Positions 47,412-57,775 are shown, numbered from the stretch's first letter. The stretch: 64,000 nucleotides of DNA from JASGMR01 sp963664675 (GCA_963664675.2 CAXXLB010000007.1:259063-323062); one strand, 5' to 3'. The notes: generated by a model from the letters alone, not told the origin. Program-made: numbers and translations.

Positions 47412-48674
47412 TTAAATTTTATTTAATTTATCCTCAATGATATGCTCCATCCAGGATTCTTCAACATTAAATTGCGTACCATCTTTCATTTCTTTAATTG
47501 AAAGAATATTATTCGATAATTCATCTTCTCCTATTATTACAGATAATTTAACACCAATTCTATTCGCATGTTTCAATTTATTTTTCATGTTTCTATTGAT
47601 TACATCCACATATGTTTCAATGTTTCGCCTTCTCAATCTTTCAGCATAATCAAAAGCTTTATTGAATGCTCGGGACCCTTCAAAAGGCAATATAGCAACT
47701 TTCGGATTACTGTCAAATTCAATATCATATTCCAGTTCTTTCAAAAGGATAATAATTCTTTCGATACCACAGGCAAAACCTACAGCAGGAACACTTTTGT
47801 TCCCTATATAATCTATCAATCCATCGTATCTTCCGCCACCTAAAATTTGGTCCTGTGCGCCAAGTTTATCCGATCTGAATTCAAAGGCGGTTTTTGAATA
47901 ATAATCCAGTCCTCTGACCAGATTTTTATCAACACTAAACTCAATATTTCTACTTTCCAGTAATTTTTTCAAATTATCAAAATCATTTTTACATTCATCA
48001 CATAAGTAATCTAAAATTGACGGGGCGTCCTTTGAAATTTCCCTGTCCTCTTTACAATCCAATAATCTTAATATATTTTGATCATATCTCTTTTTACAAT
48101 CTTCACACAATTGATCTTTTTTATCGGCATAATAATTTTTTAAAGCTTCGATATAATCAGTTCTGCATTTTTTACAACCAATAGAATTTATATATATTTT
48201 ATAATCATTAATTCTCAGTTCATCAAGAAAATTGATCGCTAATTCTATTATTTCAAAATCAGCTAAAAAATCTTTTGAACCTATTATTTCCGCACCAAAC
48301 TGATGGAATTCTCTCAGTCTTCCCGCCTGGGGTTTTTCATATCTGAACATTGAACCGGTATAATACAATTTTAAAGGTAACCCATAATTCATAAATCCAT
48401 TTTCAACAAATGCTCTTGCCACCGGAGCAGTTCCTTCCGGTCTAAGTGTAATTGAGCGTTTCCCCTTATCTTCAAAAGTATACATTTCCTTTTGCACCAC
48501 ATCTGTAGCCTCTCCGACACTTCTCTTGAATAACTCCGTGGCTTCAAACATAGGCGTTCTGATTTCTTTAAAACAAAATAAGTTTGTAACCTTTTTTATT
48601 GCCTTTTCAATAAAATACCAATATTTCAACTCATCAAACGAAATATCTTGAGTTCCTTTTATTTTTTTAAGCAT
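47412..48674 (-). CDS. hisS: Histidyl-tRNA synthetase
   Basis: 420 residues. Class II motif 1 region KEIRTPMFEATELFKRS, motif 2 SMFRYEKPQAGRLREFHQ, the His-A loop VRGLDYYSKTAFEF and motif 3 AVGFACGIERI are all present; the C-terminal anticodon-binding domain ends the protein. It is the last gene of a leftward run behind trkH, an uncommon neighbourhood for hisS. Confidence 0.96.
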   Translation of the reverse strand: MLKKIKGTQDISFDELKYWYFIEKAIKKVTNLFCFKEIRTPMFEATELFKRSVGEATDVVQKEMYTFEDKGKRSITLRPEGTAPVARAFVENGFMNYGLPLKLYYTGSMFRYEKPQAGRLREFHQFGAEIIGSKDFLADFEIIELAINFLDELRINDYKIYINSIGCKKCRTDYIEALKNYYADKKDQLCEDCKKRYDQNILRLLDCKEDREISKDAPSILDYLCDECKNDFDNLKKLLESRNIEFSVDKNLVRGLDYYSKTAFEFRSDKLGAQDQILGGGRYDGLIDYIGNKSVPAVGFACGIERIIILLKELEYDIEFDSNPKVAILPFEGSRAFNKAFDYAERLRRRNIETYVDVINRNMKNKLKHANRIGVKLSVIIGEDELSNNILSIKEMKDGTQFNVEESWMEHIIEDKLNKI

Positions 48675-48685
48675 ATTTCATCTCC

Positions 48686-50158
48686 TTATTTTTCTCTGAT
48701 TCTAGAAATATCTTTTACAATTTTAACTATTCCATATAATATTACAAAAAATTCCAATCTACCAAAAAACATTCCCAAAGTCTCAGTCCATATTATCCCA
48801 AGAGGAGCGGACTGAGAAGTAATTCCTATGGATAAACCGACCGTGCTTAAAGCAGAAGCAAATTCAAATGCCGCGTCCTGTAAACTGAACCCATAAGATG
48901 AAATTATCCCCACGCCAATCGAAAATGTTAAAAAATATGCAGAAAAATTCATAAGAATTTCCCTGATCATTGATGGATTAACATAGCTTTTTTTAGAACC
49001 TTTCCATATTTCAATCTTTGTTACAGATCTGCTCGGTAAAAAGAAATTGATTATTTGCTGTTTCAACAATTTATATACAACATATATACGATATTGCTTC
49101 AATCCTCCTGAAGTTGAATCCAGATCCCCTCCAAAAATCATAAGAAGAGTAATCATGAATAAACCGAAAGAATTCCAGTTGAAAAAATCGACTGTTGAAA
49201 AACCCGTTCCTGTTAATGCAGACACAGCTTGAAATATTGAATGTCTAAAATTTTCACCAAGATTTGAATAAAAAAGATGCATCGTTCCAAACATAATCAT
49301 TGGGATAAAGATAATTAAAATGAAAAAAAGTGATTTTGGCTCACCATTTTTTTTCAAAGACTTCCAATCTCTTTTCCATAATAAATAATGAATACCAAAT
49401 CCAGTTGTCCCCAAAATCATTAATACCATTGTAATTACTTCTATAAATATACTGTTAAATTCTCCTATTGATCCGGCTTTTGTTGAAAAACCTCCGGTAG
49501 CCAATGCAGTTAATGAATGATTAAATGCATCGAAAAAACTCATACCTGCTATAATATAAAATACAATTCCGATTATTGCATAGGTGAAATAAATTACTAA
49601 AATCCTCCTTACCGAACTTCTCATATTGGGTACCAAATTATCCATTCTCCCCTCAGCATTATACAAACCAAATCCGGTTGGTCCCAATATAGCTGACATC
49701 ATAACAATGGCAAATCCCGCACCGCCAATAAATTGCATTATACTTCTCCACACGAGAAATATTCTTGGTATTTTTGTAACATCAACAAGCGTCAAACCCG
49801 TTGTAGTCCATCCGCTTGTAGATTCAAAGAATGCGTGTGAAAACGACAATATCCCTTCAAAAACGAAAGGCAAAGATGAAAAAAATATTCCAAAAATCCA
49901 TACGAATAAAACAATAAGCGAACCTTCCTGTATAGTAACAGGAGTACCGGGTTTAAGTTTTGTCGAAATACTGAGGATAAATCCAAATAAGAATGATAAA
50001 ATTGCTGTGTAAATAAAACTCAATGAGCTGTTTAAATCACCGGGATACATAACACAAAAAATACAGGGAATCAGAAGGACAATAGAAAAAAACATAAAAA
50101 GTGTTCCAATGTAACTGAAAACTATCTTATATCTTTTTTTTAGAACTTGAATATACAT
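48686..50158 (-). CDS. TrkH/KtrB-type potassium channel-transporter subunit
   Basis: 490 residues, about ten membrane segments with four pore loops: ESTSGWTTTGLT, ALATGGFSTKAG, ALTGTGFSTVD and ALSTVGLSIG, each bearing the conserved selectivity glycine. It forms the membrane part of a K+ uptake system gated by the two TrkA-type proteins encoded immediately upstream; its start overlaps the stop of the second one. Confidence 0.93.
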   Translation of the reverse strand: MYIQVLKKRYKIVFSYIGTLFMFFSIVLLIPCIFCVMYPGDLNSSLSFIYTAILSFLFGFILSISTKLKPGTPVTIQEGSLIVLFVWIFGIFFSSLPFVFEGILSFSHAFFESTSGWTTTGLTLVDVTKIPRIFLVWRSIMQFIGGAGFAIVMMSAILGPTGFGLYNAEGRMDNLVPNMRSSVRRILVIYFTYAIIGIVFYIIAGMSFFDAFNHSLTALATGGFSTKAGSIGEFNSIFIEVITMVLMILGTTGFGIHYLLWKRDWKSLKKNGEPKSLFFILIIFIPMIMFGTMHLFYSNLGENFRHSIFQAVSALTGTGFSTVDFFNWNSFGLFMITLLMIFGGDLDSTSGGLKQYRIYVVYKLLKQQIINFFLPSRSVTKIEIWKGSKKSYVNPSMIREILMNFSAYFLTFSIGVGIISSYGFSLQDAAFEFASALSTVGLSIGITSQSAPLGIIWTETLGMFFGRLEFFVILYGIVKIVKDISRIREK

Positions 50159-50817
50159 TATGTTTCACCAATGAATGTATTATAAATCGAATTTTTCATT
50201 TCCTTCTTTGATATTATTATCAATTTATCTCCCGGCAATATATATGTATCTCCCTTTGGTATAATGGAAGAATTATTTCTTTTTATGGCTCCAATAATAC
50301 CATCCTTGATTTCTATATTTTTCAGTTGTTTCTTTGAAACGGGAGAACTTTCATTTATATCTATTTCAAAAATTTCCAAATCAGATGAGTCTGTCAAAAG
50401 ACTTTTTATATGCTTTTCGACAGTTGAACTTGCGAAAATAGCTTCCGCCATAATTGATACAGGACTAACTGTTTTTTCTATCCCGATCTTTTCGAAAACT
50501 TCAAGATTTTCGGGATCATTTATCAAAGCAATTGCATTCTCAATTTCGTAAATTTCTCTGGCGGCCAGACAAGCTACAAGATTATCCTGATCTCTAGGTG
50601 TTAAGGCAATAAAAACATCATCACTCTTTAATTCCAGTTGTTCTAAAACTTTATTATCAGTTCCATCACCATTAATAATCAACGCTTTAAGCTTTTTAGC
50701 TAAATATCTGCAATATTGAGGTTTTTTATTAACCATTGTTACTTTGTATCCCCTATTTAAAAACATTCTACCCAAATAGTACGAAATCTCTTCTCCGCCA
50801 ATTAAAATTACTTTCAC
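50158..50817 (-). CDS. TrkA-type K+ uptake regulatory protein, N plus C domain
   Basis: 219 residues: an N-terminal Rossmann RCK-N domain (VILIGGEEISYYLGRMF, LIINGDGTD) and a C-terminal RCK-C part (ELKNIEIKDGIIGAIKRN, ILPGDKLIII). The first glycine loop reads GGEEIS instead of the usual GxGxxG, so nucleotide preference may differ from the next protein. It overlaps trkH and the neighbouring trkA-type gene by 1-4 bp. Confidence 0.88.
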   Translation of the reverse strand: MKVILIGGEEISYYLGRMFLNRGYKVTMVNKKPQYCRYLAKKLKALIINGDGTDNKVLEQLELKSDDVFIALTPRDQDNLVACLAAREIYEIENAIALINDPENLEVFEKIGIEKTVSPVSIMAEAIFASSTVEKHIKSLLTDSSDLEIFEIDINESSPVSKKQLKNIEIKDGIIGAIKRNNSSIIPKGDTYILPGDKLIIISKKEMKNSIYNTFIGET

Positions 50818-51254
50818 TGTTTTTCACCCTTTGAAATAAATTTTTTTAATCTGTTTGACGCGAGCATTGTTGGACAGACAATTTCGATTTTATATTTTGC
50901 AAAAGTTTTTATATTTTTGGGATTGTAAACTCTCGCTATAACATCGTTCACGTTAAAATACTTTTTTACGGTTAATGCGATCATAATATTCGTATTATCA
51001 TCCGGAGTTAAAACAAAAACAGCGTGGGCTTTGTCAATTTTAGCCTCTCTCATTTGTTCAATTTCATTTGCCTCACCGATCAAAGTAAAACCGGTAAAAT
51101 CAAAGGATAAGTTTTCAAACGAAGCTTCATCTCTGTCAATTACAACCACACTGTGTCCTTTGGCAGATAATTCGTTTGCAATGATAGATCCTAATCGTCC
51201 GCAACCAATGACAACGTAATAAAAACTTTTCTTAAAAGGATTTTTAAAATCCAT
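50814..51254 (-). CDS. TrkA-type RCK-N domain protein
   Basis: 146 residues, only the Rossmann domain: VVIGCGRLGSIIANELSAKG is a classic GxGxxG dinucleotide loop with VVIDRD at the end of the second strand, then LIGEANEIEQMREAKI. No RCK-C domain. With the neighbouring full-length partner it probably makes a hetero-oligomeric gating ring on the TrkH-like channel. Its stop overlaps the next gene. Confidence 0.88.
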   Translation of the reverse strand: MDFKNPFKKSFYYVVIGCGRLGSIIANELSAKGHSVVVIDRDEASFENLSFDFTGFTLIGEANEIEQMREAKIDKAHAVFVLTPDDNTNIMIALTVKKYFNVNDVIARVYNPKNIKTFAKYKIEIVCPTMLASNRLKKFISKGEKQ

Positions 51255-51262
51255 TTTTACAC

Positions 51263-51898
51263 CTACTTATTATTCTCAAGCTCATCCAAAACATATTTTG
51301 CCTCTTTGAAATTTGGATCCAAAGCAAGAGAAGCTTTTAAGTTTTTTATTGCAATATTAGGATTCTTATTTTTCATAAATAACGCATATAAATAATGCGG
51401 TTGGGGTAAAGAGGGATTTTTATAGAATAAAGATTTTATCTGATCTTCTAAATCTTTGTTGTCTTCTTTATTCATAAACTCTATTCTCTTTTTTAACTCT
51501 TTAATCTTTTCATTAAAAGCGGGTTCATTAGAAATCTTCATAGCTTTTTGAAAAATTTCAAGAATTTCATCCGGAGTGAAAGGTATAGAAATATAATCAA
51601 TCACATCATATTGAAACGCTTTTTTAACAGCCTCTATGGAATTCAAAGTTGTTACGACAACAACGGGAAAATTATAATTGTAACGTTTAAATTTATCTAA
51701 AAGGGATATGCCGGTAAGTTCGCCCTTTGATACTTTTAAATCGACAAACAAAAGATCGGGTTTCTTTGTCCTGATTTCATTTAAAAGTTCGTCCGGTTCC
51801 GTAAAAGATCTTAAAACATTACCGTCAACTTTTTCTAAAATAGATATTATATTCCTTATTACATTTCTTTCTTCACTCAACACAAAAATCAAAGGCAT
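51263..51898 (-). CDS. Response-regulator receiver with C-terminal TPR-like helices
   Basis: 211 residues. The receiver domain has phosphoacceptor Asp53 in LLFVDLKVS, Thr in VVVTTLNS and Lys/Pro region YISIPFTPDE (Lys at the usual conserved position replaced by Ile). After a charged linker comes a short TPR-like pair (PHYLYALFMKNKNPNIAIK, LDPNFKEAKYVLDEL). No output HTH or enzyme domain and no nearby histidine kinase. It starts the leftward trk-hisS run, so it may modulate K+ uptake or simply be co-expressed. Confidence 0.75.
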   Translation of the reverse strand: MPLIFVLSEERNVIRNIISILEKVDGNVLRSFTEPDELLNEIRTKKPDLLFVDLKVSKGELTGISLLDKFKRYNYNFPVVVVTTLNSIEAVKKAFQYDVIDYISIPFTPDEILEIFQKAMKISNEPAFNEKIKELKKRIEFMNKEDNKDLEDQIKSLFYKNPSLPQPHYLYALFMKNKNPNIAIKNLKASLALDPNFKEAKYVLDELENNK

Positions 51899-52116
51899 AA
51901 AATCACCTCCAAATACATTTTATATTACCACAATATCCTATAAAGATAATAAAATTACATTTTCTTCCCGTTTTTATAAAAAAATAATTCCTGATAGAAC
52001 TGAATAAAAACGACTTTAACAAAATCCATGAACCTGGATTATAAACGCTGAAAAGAGTAAAAGGAATTATTGAATTACATATTAAAAAATAACGAAAAAA
52101 ATTTTATATATTTTAA
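51899..52116. other. Intergenic region upstream of the trk-hisS run
   Basis: 218 bp, A+T-rich, between two leftward units. Must contain the promoter for the receiver gene and the end of the amino-acid transporter transcript. Only a short inverted repeat (AATCC / GGATT near 52024-52040) was noticed; no clear terminator or consensus promoter. Confidence 0.35.
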
Positions 52117-52788
52117 TCATCTTATAGATTTTAAATCTGGAATTTTCGTTTTTTTCTCTAAATATGTAAAAAGAAAAGAAAAACATAGAACCATCACTAA
52201 ATATATTAGAGCGGTTATAATATACATATCAAAAAATCTGTAATTTCTAGAAGCAATCACTTTTGTGGTACCCATCAATTCTGAAACACCAACCATATAT
52301 GCCAGTGAAGAATATTTAAGCAAATATATAAATTCATTTGTCCATGCCGGAATCACTCTTCTTATCGCTTGGGGCAACATAATAAAAATAATTGACTGTA
52401 CTTTGGTCATTCCTAGTGATCTGGCAGCTCTCATCTGGCTAGATGCAATTGACAACAAAGAGCCTCTCAGATATTCTGCTTGATAGCATCCACTGTTTAT
52501 AGTAAAAGCAATTATTGAGGCAGCCCATGGTGATAATTTTAAACCAGTTGCCGGTAATCCGAAATACAAAATAAAAAGTTGAACGAGAAGAGGTGTCCCT
52601 CTTATCAATTCAATGAAAAAGGAACAAATCAAAGAAATTGGTTTTAACCCATAAACTTTCCCTATACCTAACAACAATCCTAAAAAAGAACCTAAAATTA
52701 TAGATATAATGGTCAACTCTATTGTTAAAATAGCTCCATCCATCAATCTAGGAAAATATTTTACAAACAGATCCCAAATTTCTATCAT
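52117..52788 (-). CDS. Polar amino-acid ABC transporter permease 2
   Basis: 223 residues, about five membrane segments. The HisM/GlnP family signature is clear: [13 protein letters not shown] and the EAA-type loop [24 protein letters not shown]. Substrate probably glutamine, arginine or another polar amino acid. Overlaps the ATPase gene by 4 bp. Confidence 0.92.
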   Translation of the reverse strand: MIEIWDLFVKYFPRLMDGAILTIELTIISIILGSFLGLLLGIGKVYGLKPISLICSFFIELIRGTPLLVQLFILYFGLPATGLKLSPWAASIIAFTINSGCYQAEYLRGSLLSIASSQMRAARSLGMTKVQSIIFIMLPQAIRRVIPAWTNEFIYLLKYSSLAYMVGVSELMGTTKVIASRNYRFFDMYIITALIYLVMVLCFSFLFTYLEKKTKIPDLKSIR

Positions 52789-53540
52789 TTTTTCCCCTCG
52801 CCATAGAGTTCATTCAGCTTGAATAAAAAACTTCTTGTTCTTTCATTTTTGGGATTATTGAATAATTCTTCCGGAGTTCCCTGCTCAACGATATAACCAT
52901 TTTCCATAAAAATGATTTCATCGGAAACCGTTCGGGCAAAACCCATTTCATGCGTAACAACGAGCATCGTCATACCACTATCAGCCAGATCTTTCATGAC
53001 ATGCAACACTTCACCGATTAATTCAGGATCTAAAGCCGAAGTAGGTTCATCAAACAAAATGATTTTTGGATGCATGGCAAGAGCCCGGGCGATTCCCACT
53101 CTTTGTTTTTGGCCACCCGAAAGCTGAGAAGGAAAATGGTTGATTTCATTTTTTAACCCCACTCTGTCTAATTCTTCCATAGCAATTTTTCTGGCTACTT
53201 CTTTGCTGATTTTTTTTACTTTGGTTAATCCTATCATCACATTTTTAAGTGCTGTTAAATGATTAAATAATCCAAAATCCTGAAAGACAAAACCTATTTT
53301 CTGCCTGATCTTATTTATATCTTTAAACGTTATAACACTATCACCATCAAAAATAATCTCTCCGTCATCCGGGGTAACAAGCATATTTATGCATGATATC
53401 AATGTACTTTTTCCCGTTCCGCTTGGACCAATAATAACTTTTGTTTCCCCCTTTTTCATATCGAAGGATACACCTTTAAGAACATGTTTGTCGCCAAAGG
53501 ATTTTTTCAGGTTTTTAACTTCAAGCAGATAATCACTCAT
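52785..53540 (-). CDS. glnQ: Polar amino-acid ABC transporter ATPase
   Basis: 251 residues. Walker [11 protein letters not shown]-loop [15 protein letters not shown], signature [17 protein letters not shown], Walker [15 protein letters not shown], switch [12 protein letters not shown]. GlnQ/HisP type. Flanked on both sides by permease genes, each overlapping by 4 bp. Confidence 0.95.
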   Translation of the reverse strand: MSDYLLEVKNLKKSFGDKHVLKGVSFDMKKGETKVIIGPSGTGKSTLISCINMLVTPDDGEIIFDGDSVITFKDINKIRQKIGFVFQDFGLFNHLTALKNVMIGLTKVKKISKEVARKIAMEELDRVGLKNEINHFPSQLSGGQKQRVGIARALAMHPKIILFDEPTSALDPELIGEVLHVMKDLADSGMTMLVVTHEMGFARTVSDEIIFMENGYIVEQGTPEELFNNPKNERTRSFLFKLNELYGEGKK

Positions 53541-54220
53541 ATTATATTTTCCTCCATTTTAAATCCTTTATTAATTAATCTCTTTTCAATCTTTCCTAAA
53601 GATTTATTGATCGTGATTGTTATTACAAAATAAACAAGTGCCACAAACAAATATATTAAAAGAGGTTCATACGAAGTTGCAATCACATAAGAACCTTCTC
53701 TCAGTAACTCCGTAACACCCAGAGCATAAGCTAAAGAAGAGTCTTTTAAAACAATGGTGAATTCATTAGTCCAGGCCGGAAGGGCTATTCTGAAGGCCTG
53801 AGGAAAAATAACATTCATAAAAGCCTTAATTCTGGTCATTCCCAGAGATCTCGCTGCATGCATTTGATTCGGTTTAACGGAAAGAATTGCGCCCCTGAAT
53901 ATCTGTGATTGGTATGCGGAAGTTCTCAAGCCAAGTCCAAGAATACAGGAAGCAAACGGAGAAAATCTTATTCCTATTCGCGGAAATCCATAAAAAATCA
54001 AAAACAGAATGACTATTTCCGGAATACTTCTCAATATTTTTTCATAAACAAAAATTAAAAATTTAACAAATTTTGATCCATATACCTGTCCATAAGATAG
54101 CGGCAAAGCTATGACCAATCCAAAAGCAAGAGAGAAAAATGTCAATTGAATTGTAACAAGTAACCCGCGCATCAACGCGGGTAATGATTCTGTTAATATC
54201 AATAATTTATCGATAATGAT
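53537..54220 (-). CDS. Polar amino-acid ABC transporter permease 1, probable non-canonical start
   Basis: HisM/GlnP-type permease: [17 protein letters not shown] and the loop [24 protein letters not shown]. The first ATG/GTG/TTG in frame is TTG at 54202 (221 residues), but it has no ribosome site at usable distance. AGGGAAGG (54223-54230) instead points to an ATC/ATT codon at 54220, 54217 or 54214, giving an N-terminus around [11 protein letters not shown]. Such AUU/AUC starts are rare (infC is the known case). The coordinate given is the outer candidate. Confidence 0.85.
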   Translation of the reverse strand: MIIDKLLILTESLPALMRGLLVTIQLTFFSLAFGLVIALPLSYGQVYGSKFVKFLIFVYEKILRSIPEIVILFLIFYGFPRIGIRFSPFASCILGLGLRTSAYQSQIFRGAILSVKPNQMHAARSLGMTRIKAFMNVIFPQAFRIALPAWTNEFTIVLKDSSLAYALGVTELLREGSYVIATSYEPLLIYLFVALVYFVITITINKSLGKIEKRLINKGFKMEENII

Positions 54221-54233
54221 TACCTTCCCTTAA

Positions 54234-54953
54234 TTAGAAATATTTTCCAACAATTTCAAGTAATTCTCCACTATCTTCCAATTTTTCCAATCCATTATTA
54301 ACGGATTCAAGTAAAGCCTTATTGTCCTTATTTATTGCGATTCCATATTCCTCATTTGTCAATATCAACCCTACAATATCCACATTTCTATCTTTGGCGT
54401 ATCTTTCAGCAACAGGTTCATCAAGGACCAGTGCATCTACATTTTCATTCTCCAAATCGGTAAATGCTAAAACAAAACTTTCATATCTCTTTACCTGACC
54501 CGTTAAAATACCAGTGTTCTGTAATTCTTCTTCAATCCATAGATCACCGGTAGTTCCAGTCTGTGCACCAATAGAATTGTCACCAAATAAAACTGTAAGA
54601 CCTTTTCCGGAACCACTCTTTACAACAACACTCTGATTGGCTGTCCAATATGGATCGGAAAAATCCACTACCTCTGCTCTTTCTTCATTGATAGTCATAG
54701 CGGCAATTACAATATCGATATTTCCACTCACTAAAGCGGGAATAAGGGAATCGAATGACATATCAACAAACTCAACATCAAATCCTTCTGCCTCAGCAAT
54801 TGCCTTAATTAAATCAACATCAAATCCTACAATTTCACCGTTTTCTACATATTCAAATGGTGGAAATGTAGCTTCGGTACCTACTTTGTAGGTTTTCCCT
54901 AAAGCAAAAACAATACATAAAACAAACAAACTCACAACTAATAGCTTTTTCAT
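54234..54953 (-). CDS. Polar amino-acid ABC transporter substrate-binding protein
   Basis: 239 residues, signal peptide (LLVVSLFVLCIVFALG) without a lipobox cysteine in the right place. The mature protein has the SBP family 3 motifs TEATFPPFEYVENGEIVGFD, DIVIAAMTINEERAE and GAQTGTTGDLW. First gene of the transporter operon; AAAGGAGG before the ATG. Confidence 0.93.
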   Translation of the reverse strand: MKKLLVVSLFVLCIVFALGKTYKVGTEATFPPFEYVENGEIVGFDVDLIKAIAEAEGFDVEFVDMSFDSLIPALVSGNIDIVIAAMTINEERAEVVDFSDPYWTANQSVVVKSGSGKGLTVLFGDNSIGAQTGTTGDLWIEEELQNTGILTGQVKRYESFVLAFTDLENENVDALVLDEPVAERYAKDRNVDIVGLILTNEEYGIAINKDNKALLESVNNGLEKLEDSGELLEIVGKYF

Positions 54954-55206
54954 CTTTATTACCTCCTTTGGGATTAATTAAGAATCTTTATATTCTGAAT
55001 ATATGGAAAGAATTATAATAAAATTTATTTTTGCATTCTGTTACTTTTTGTTACATTATTTATTAAGAAATATTTCTAGTCATATTTTAACTTATTTTTT
55101 TTAAAATTAATACATCAAAACAATTTTAAAATTTAAAAAAATTAATATAAATGCTTTATAGTAAAGAGATATTCAGATTATAAAATCAACGTAGGAGGGA
55201 AATACT
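54954..55206. other. Divergent control region between the amino-acid transporter and mnmA
   Basis: 253 bp, strongly A+T-rich. Minus strand: a TATAAT-like ATTATAAT about 60 bases before the transporter gene. Plus strand: no consensus pair, but TAGGAGGGA just before the TTG start of mnmA. No small gene seen. Confidence 0.4.
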
Positions 55207-56229
55207 TTGAAAATATGTGTGGCATTAAGTGGGGGAGTTGATAGCGCTGTTTCAGCTTATCTTTTGAAGGAAAAGGGATACGAAGTCACCGGCCTTCATA
55301 TGATAAACTACTCAGACTATTCAAAAGAAAATTTAAAAGATGTCCATAGTATAGCTGATTTTTTAAAAATACCATTGGAAATTAAAAATGTTATAGAACT
55401 TTTTAATAAAGAAATAGTAACTTATTTTTTTGAAAACTATTTAGAAGCAAAAACACCAAATCCTTGCATATTATGTAATAGAGTTATTAAATTTGGAAAA
55501 CTTGTAGATTTTTCTGTAGAAATGGGATGTGATTTTTTTTCTACAGGTCATTATGCCAGAAAAATAAAAATCGATGATGAATTCTATTTATGTTCGGGAA
55601 AAGACAAAACTAAGGACCAGGCCTATTTCCTTTCCAGAATCAAAAAAGATTATCTCGGTAAAATATTATTTCCTCTGGGTGAATATACTAAAAACGAAAT
55701 AAGAACGATCGCAAAAAATACAAAAATTCCGGTGTTTTCAAAAAAAGATAGTCAGGAAATATGTTTTATAAAAGATAATGATTATAAAACGTTTTTAAAA
55801 AACATGGGTTATGAGGGGAAAAAAGGAAAGATAGTTCATGTGAATGGTGAAGTTCTGGGCGAGCACAATGGATTGCCCTTTCATACGATAGGCCAAAGAA
55901 AGGGAATGGGAATTTCATACAAAGAAAAATTATACGTCGTAAAAATGGATCTTAAGACCAATACTCTGTTCGTTGGAAGTAAAAAAGATACGTTAAAAAA
56001 GAGTTTTATGTGCAAAAAGCCTCTTTTTTTCAAAGAAGTAAAAGATAAATTCGGTGCGTATTGTAAAATAAGGTTCAATATGAAAAAAGCCAAAGCGAGA
56101 ATTGAATTTATCGATGAGGGATCGTTGAATGTAGAATTTGAAAACCCTATTTCTTCAATAACCCCGGGACAATTGGCAGTGTTCTATGACGAATGTGATT
56201 GCATAATTGGAAGTGCATATATTAAATGA
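55207..56229 (+). CDS. mnmA: tRNA-specific 2-thiouridylase
   Basis: 340 residues, TTG start with TAGGAGGGA upstream. The PP-loop SGGVDSAV is at residues 8-15. The catalytic Cys of TPNPCILCNR (Cys87/Cys90) and the second Cys of SKKDSQEICFI (Cys186) are present, as is TGHYARK. It introduces the 2-thio group at U34 of tRNA Lys/Glu/Gln using sulfur passed from a cysteine desulfurase, such as the one at 11.2-12.3 kb. Confidence 0.96.
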   Translation: MKICVALSGGVDSAVSAYLLKEKGYEVTGLHMINYSDYSKENLKDVHSIADFLKIPLEIKNVIELFNKEIVTYFFENYLEAKTPNPCILCNRVIKFGKLVDFSVEMGCDFFSTGHYARKIKIDDEFYLCSGKDKTKDQAYFLSRIKKDYLGKILFPLGEYTKNEIRTIAKNTKIPVFSKKDSQEICFIKDNDYKTFLKNMGYEGKKGKIVHVNGEVLGEHNGLPFHTIGQRKGMGISYKEKLYVVKMDLKTNTLFVGSKKDTLKKSFMCKKPLFFKEVKDKFGAYCKIRFNMKKAKARIEFIDEGSLNVEFENPISSITPGQLAVFYDECDCIIGSAYIK

Positions 56230-56300
56230 TTGTTTTATGAACCATAGTTTATCTGTAGCAGTCTTTAAATATAGCATACTTTTTTGAAGGGAGGATTTAC

Positions 56301-57743
56301 ATGAAGAAAAAGATAGTATTTATATCTATCGTTGTTATTATGAGCATCATAGCCCTAGGACAAACAGTAAATGAAAATTATAAGAGTCCTTTCGTTAATG
56401 TTGTTGAAGTTGCAGCTCCGGCTGTTGTAAAAGTTGATACAGTTACTACCACTACGTCATCTTACAACAATGAAGAGTATCCTGAATTTTTTGATGATTT
56501 CTTCAAAAGATTCTTTAGTTATCCGGATAATCCACAGGAAGAATATAAACAATATGGGTTGGGATCTGGATTCATTATCAGTGAAGATGGATACATTGTC
56601 ACAAATGAACATGTTGTTGGTGGAGCAGATGAAATAACTGTTTCGTTATTGGACGGAAGAGAATATAAAGCAAAGTATATTGGTGGAGATGAAGAATTAG
56701 ACATTGCAGTTATTCAAATCAGCCCGGAAGGCGAGGAACTTCCAATCGTTGATCTTGGTGATTCTGATGATATCAATGTAGGGGAATGGGCAATCGCAAT
56801 AGGAAATCCTTTGGGATTCCAACATACTGTTACTGTTGGAGTAGTGAGTGCTACAGGCAGACATATTCAAAAACCTGATTACAGTGGGTATTATTCCAAT
56901 TTAATTCAAACCGATGCAAATATCAATCCGGGAAACAGTGGGGGACCTCTTTTAAATATACATGGAGAAGTCATTGGGATTAACACTGCTATTGTTTCTT
57001 CTGACATAGGTACTACTTTGGGTTTTGCTATTCCAATAAACAACGTGAAAAGATACCTGGATTCTTTGATTGAGAACGGTGAAGCAACAAAAGGTTATCT
57101 GGGTATTTACTTCAGATCGATAACTGAAGAAGATATAAATTCTTTGGGGCTCAAAGTGAAAAAAGGTGCATTGGTTACCGATGTTGTTGATGGTTCGCCG
57201 GCAGATATCGCCGGAATACAACCACTTGATGTAATTACAAAGGTCCAAAATATCGATATATCTTCCAGTGATGAGCTGGTTGCTTCCATTCACAGTTTTC
57301 CGGCCGGGTCCGAAACCGAGATTACAATCAACAGAGACGGCGAAACTTTGATCTTACCGGTAACTTTCAGTGAACCTGAAATTAGCCAGGAAACCAATAT
57401 CGGGGATAATACGACAAATGAAGAAAAATCCATAGATAAAGGAATAGCGGCTGAGCTGGGATTCAACGTTGGAAATATTGATAAAGATCAAATTGAAAAA
57501 TATGATTTGAATCCAAACCTGAAGGGTGTGATTATAACATCTATTACTCCTGGAAAAATCGGAGAAATGCTGGGTTTATCAGCAGGTGATGTCATCACGG
57601 AAATCAGAATAAATGGAGCAAAATATTCGATAGGAAGTGTGAGCACTTACAACGATACCATCAACAAAATAAAGAAAGATGATTACGTCGCTATGATCGT
57701 CGTATCCAATGGAATAAAGACAGTATTATCGTTTAAATATTGA
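56301..57743 (+). CDS. HtrA/DegP-type periplasmic serine protease with two PDZ domains
   Basis: 480 residues. N-terminal hydrophobic export segment, then a trypsin-like domain with His104 (TNEHVVGG), Asp134 (LDIAVIQI) and Ser213 (NPGNSGGPLL). PDZ1 begins near GYLGIYFRS and PDZ2 spans the last ~100 residues (GVIITSITPGKIGEMLGL). Degrades or refolds damaged exported proteins. AAGGGAGG before the ATG; single-gene unit ending in a strong terminator. Confidence 0.95.
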   Translation: MKKKIVFISIVVIMSIIALGQTVNENYKSPFVNVVEVAAPAVVKVDTVTTTTSSYNNEEYPEFFDDFFKRFFSYPDNPQEEYKQYGLGSGFIISEDGYIVTNEHVVGGADEITVSLLDGREYKAKYIGGDEELDIAVIQISPEGEELPIVDLGDSDDINVGEWAIAIGNPLGFQHTVTVGVVSATGRHIQKPDYSGYYSNLIQTDANINPGNSGGPLLNIHGEVIGINTAIVSSDIGTTLGFAIPINNVKRYLDSLIENGEATKGYLGIYFRSITEEDINSLGLKVKKGALVTDVVDGSPADIAGIQPLDVITKVQNIDISSSDELVASIHSFPAGSETEITINRDGETLILPVTFSEPEISQETNIGDNTTNEEKSIDKGIAAELGFNVGNIDKDQIEKYDLNPNLKGVIITSITPGKIGEMLGLSAGDVITEIRINGAKYSIGSVSTYNDTINKIKKDDYVAMIVVSNGIKTVLSFKY

Positions 57744-57775
57744 CGAGTTTCGTAATCGTTAAATCTTGATAGAAT

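Noticed and set aside
48675..48685. T-box leader for hisS
   Set aside because: Only 11 bp separate hisS from trkH, so there is no room for a leader RNA; hisS is read as part of the run.
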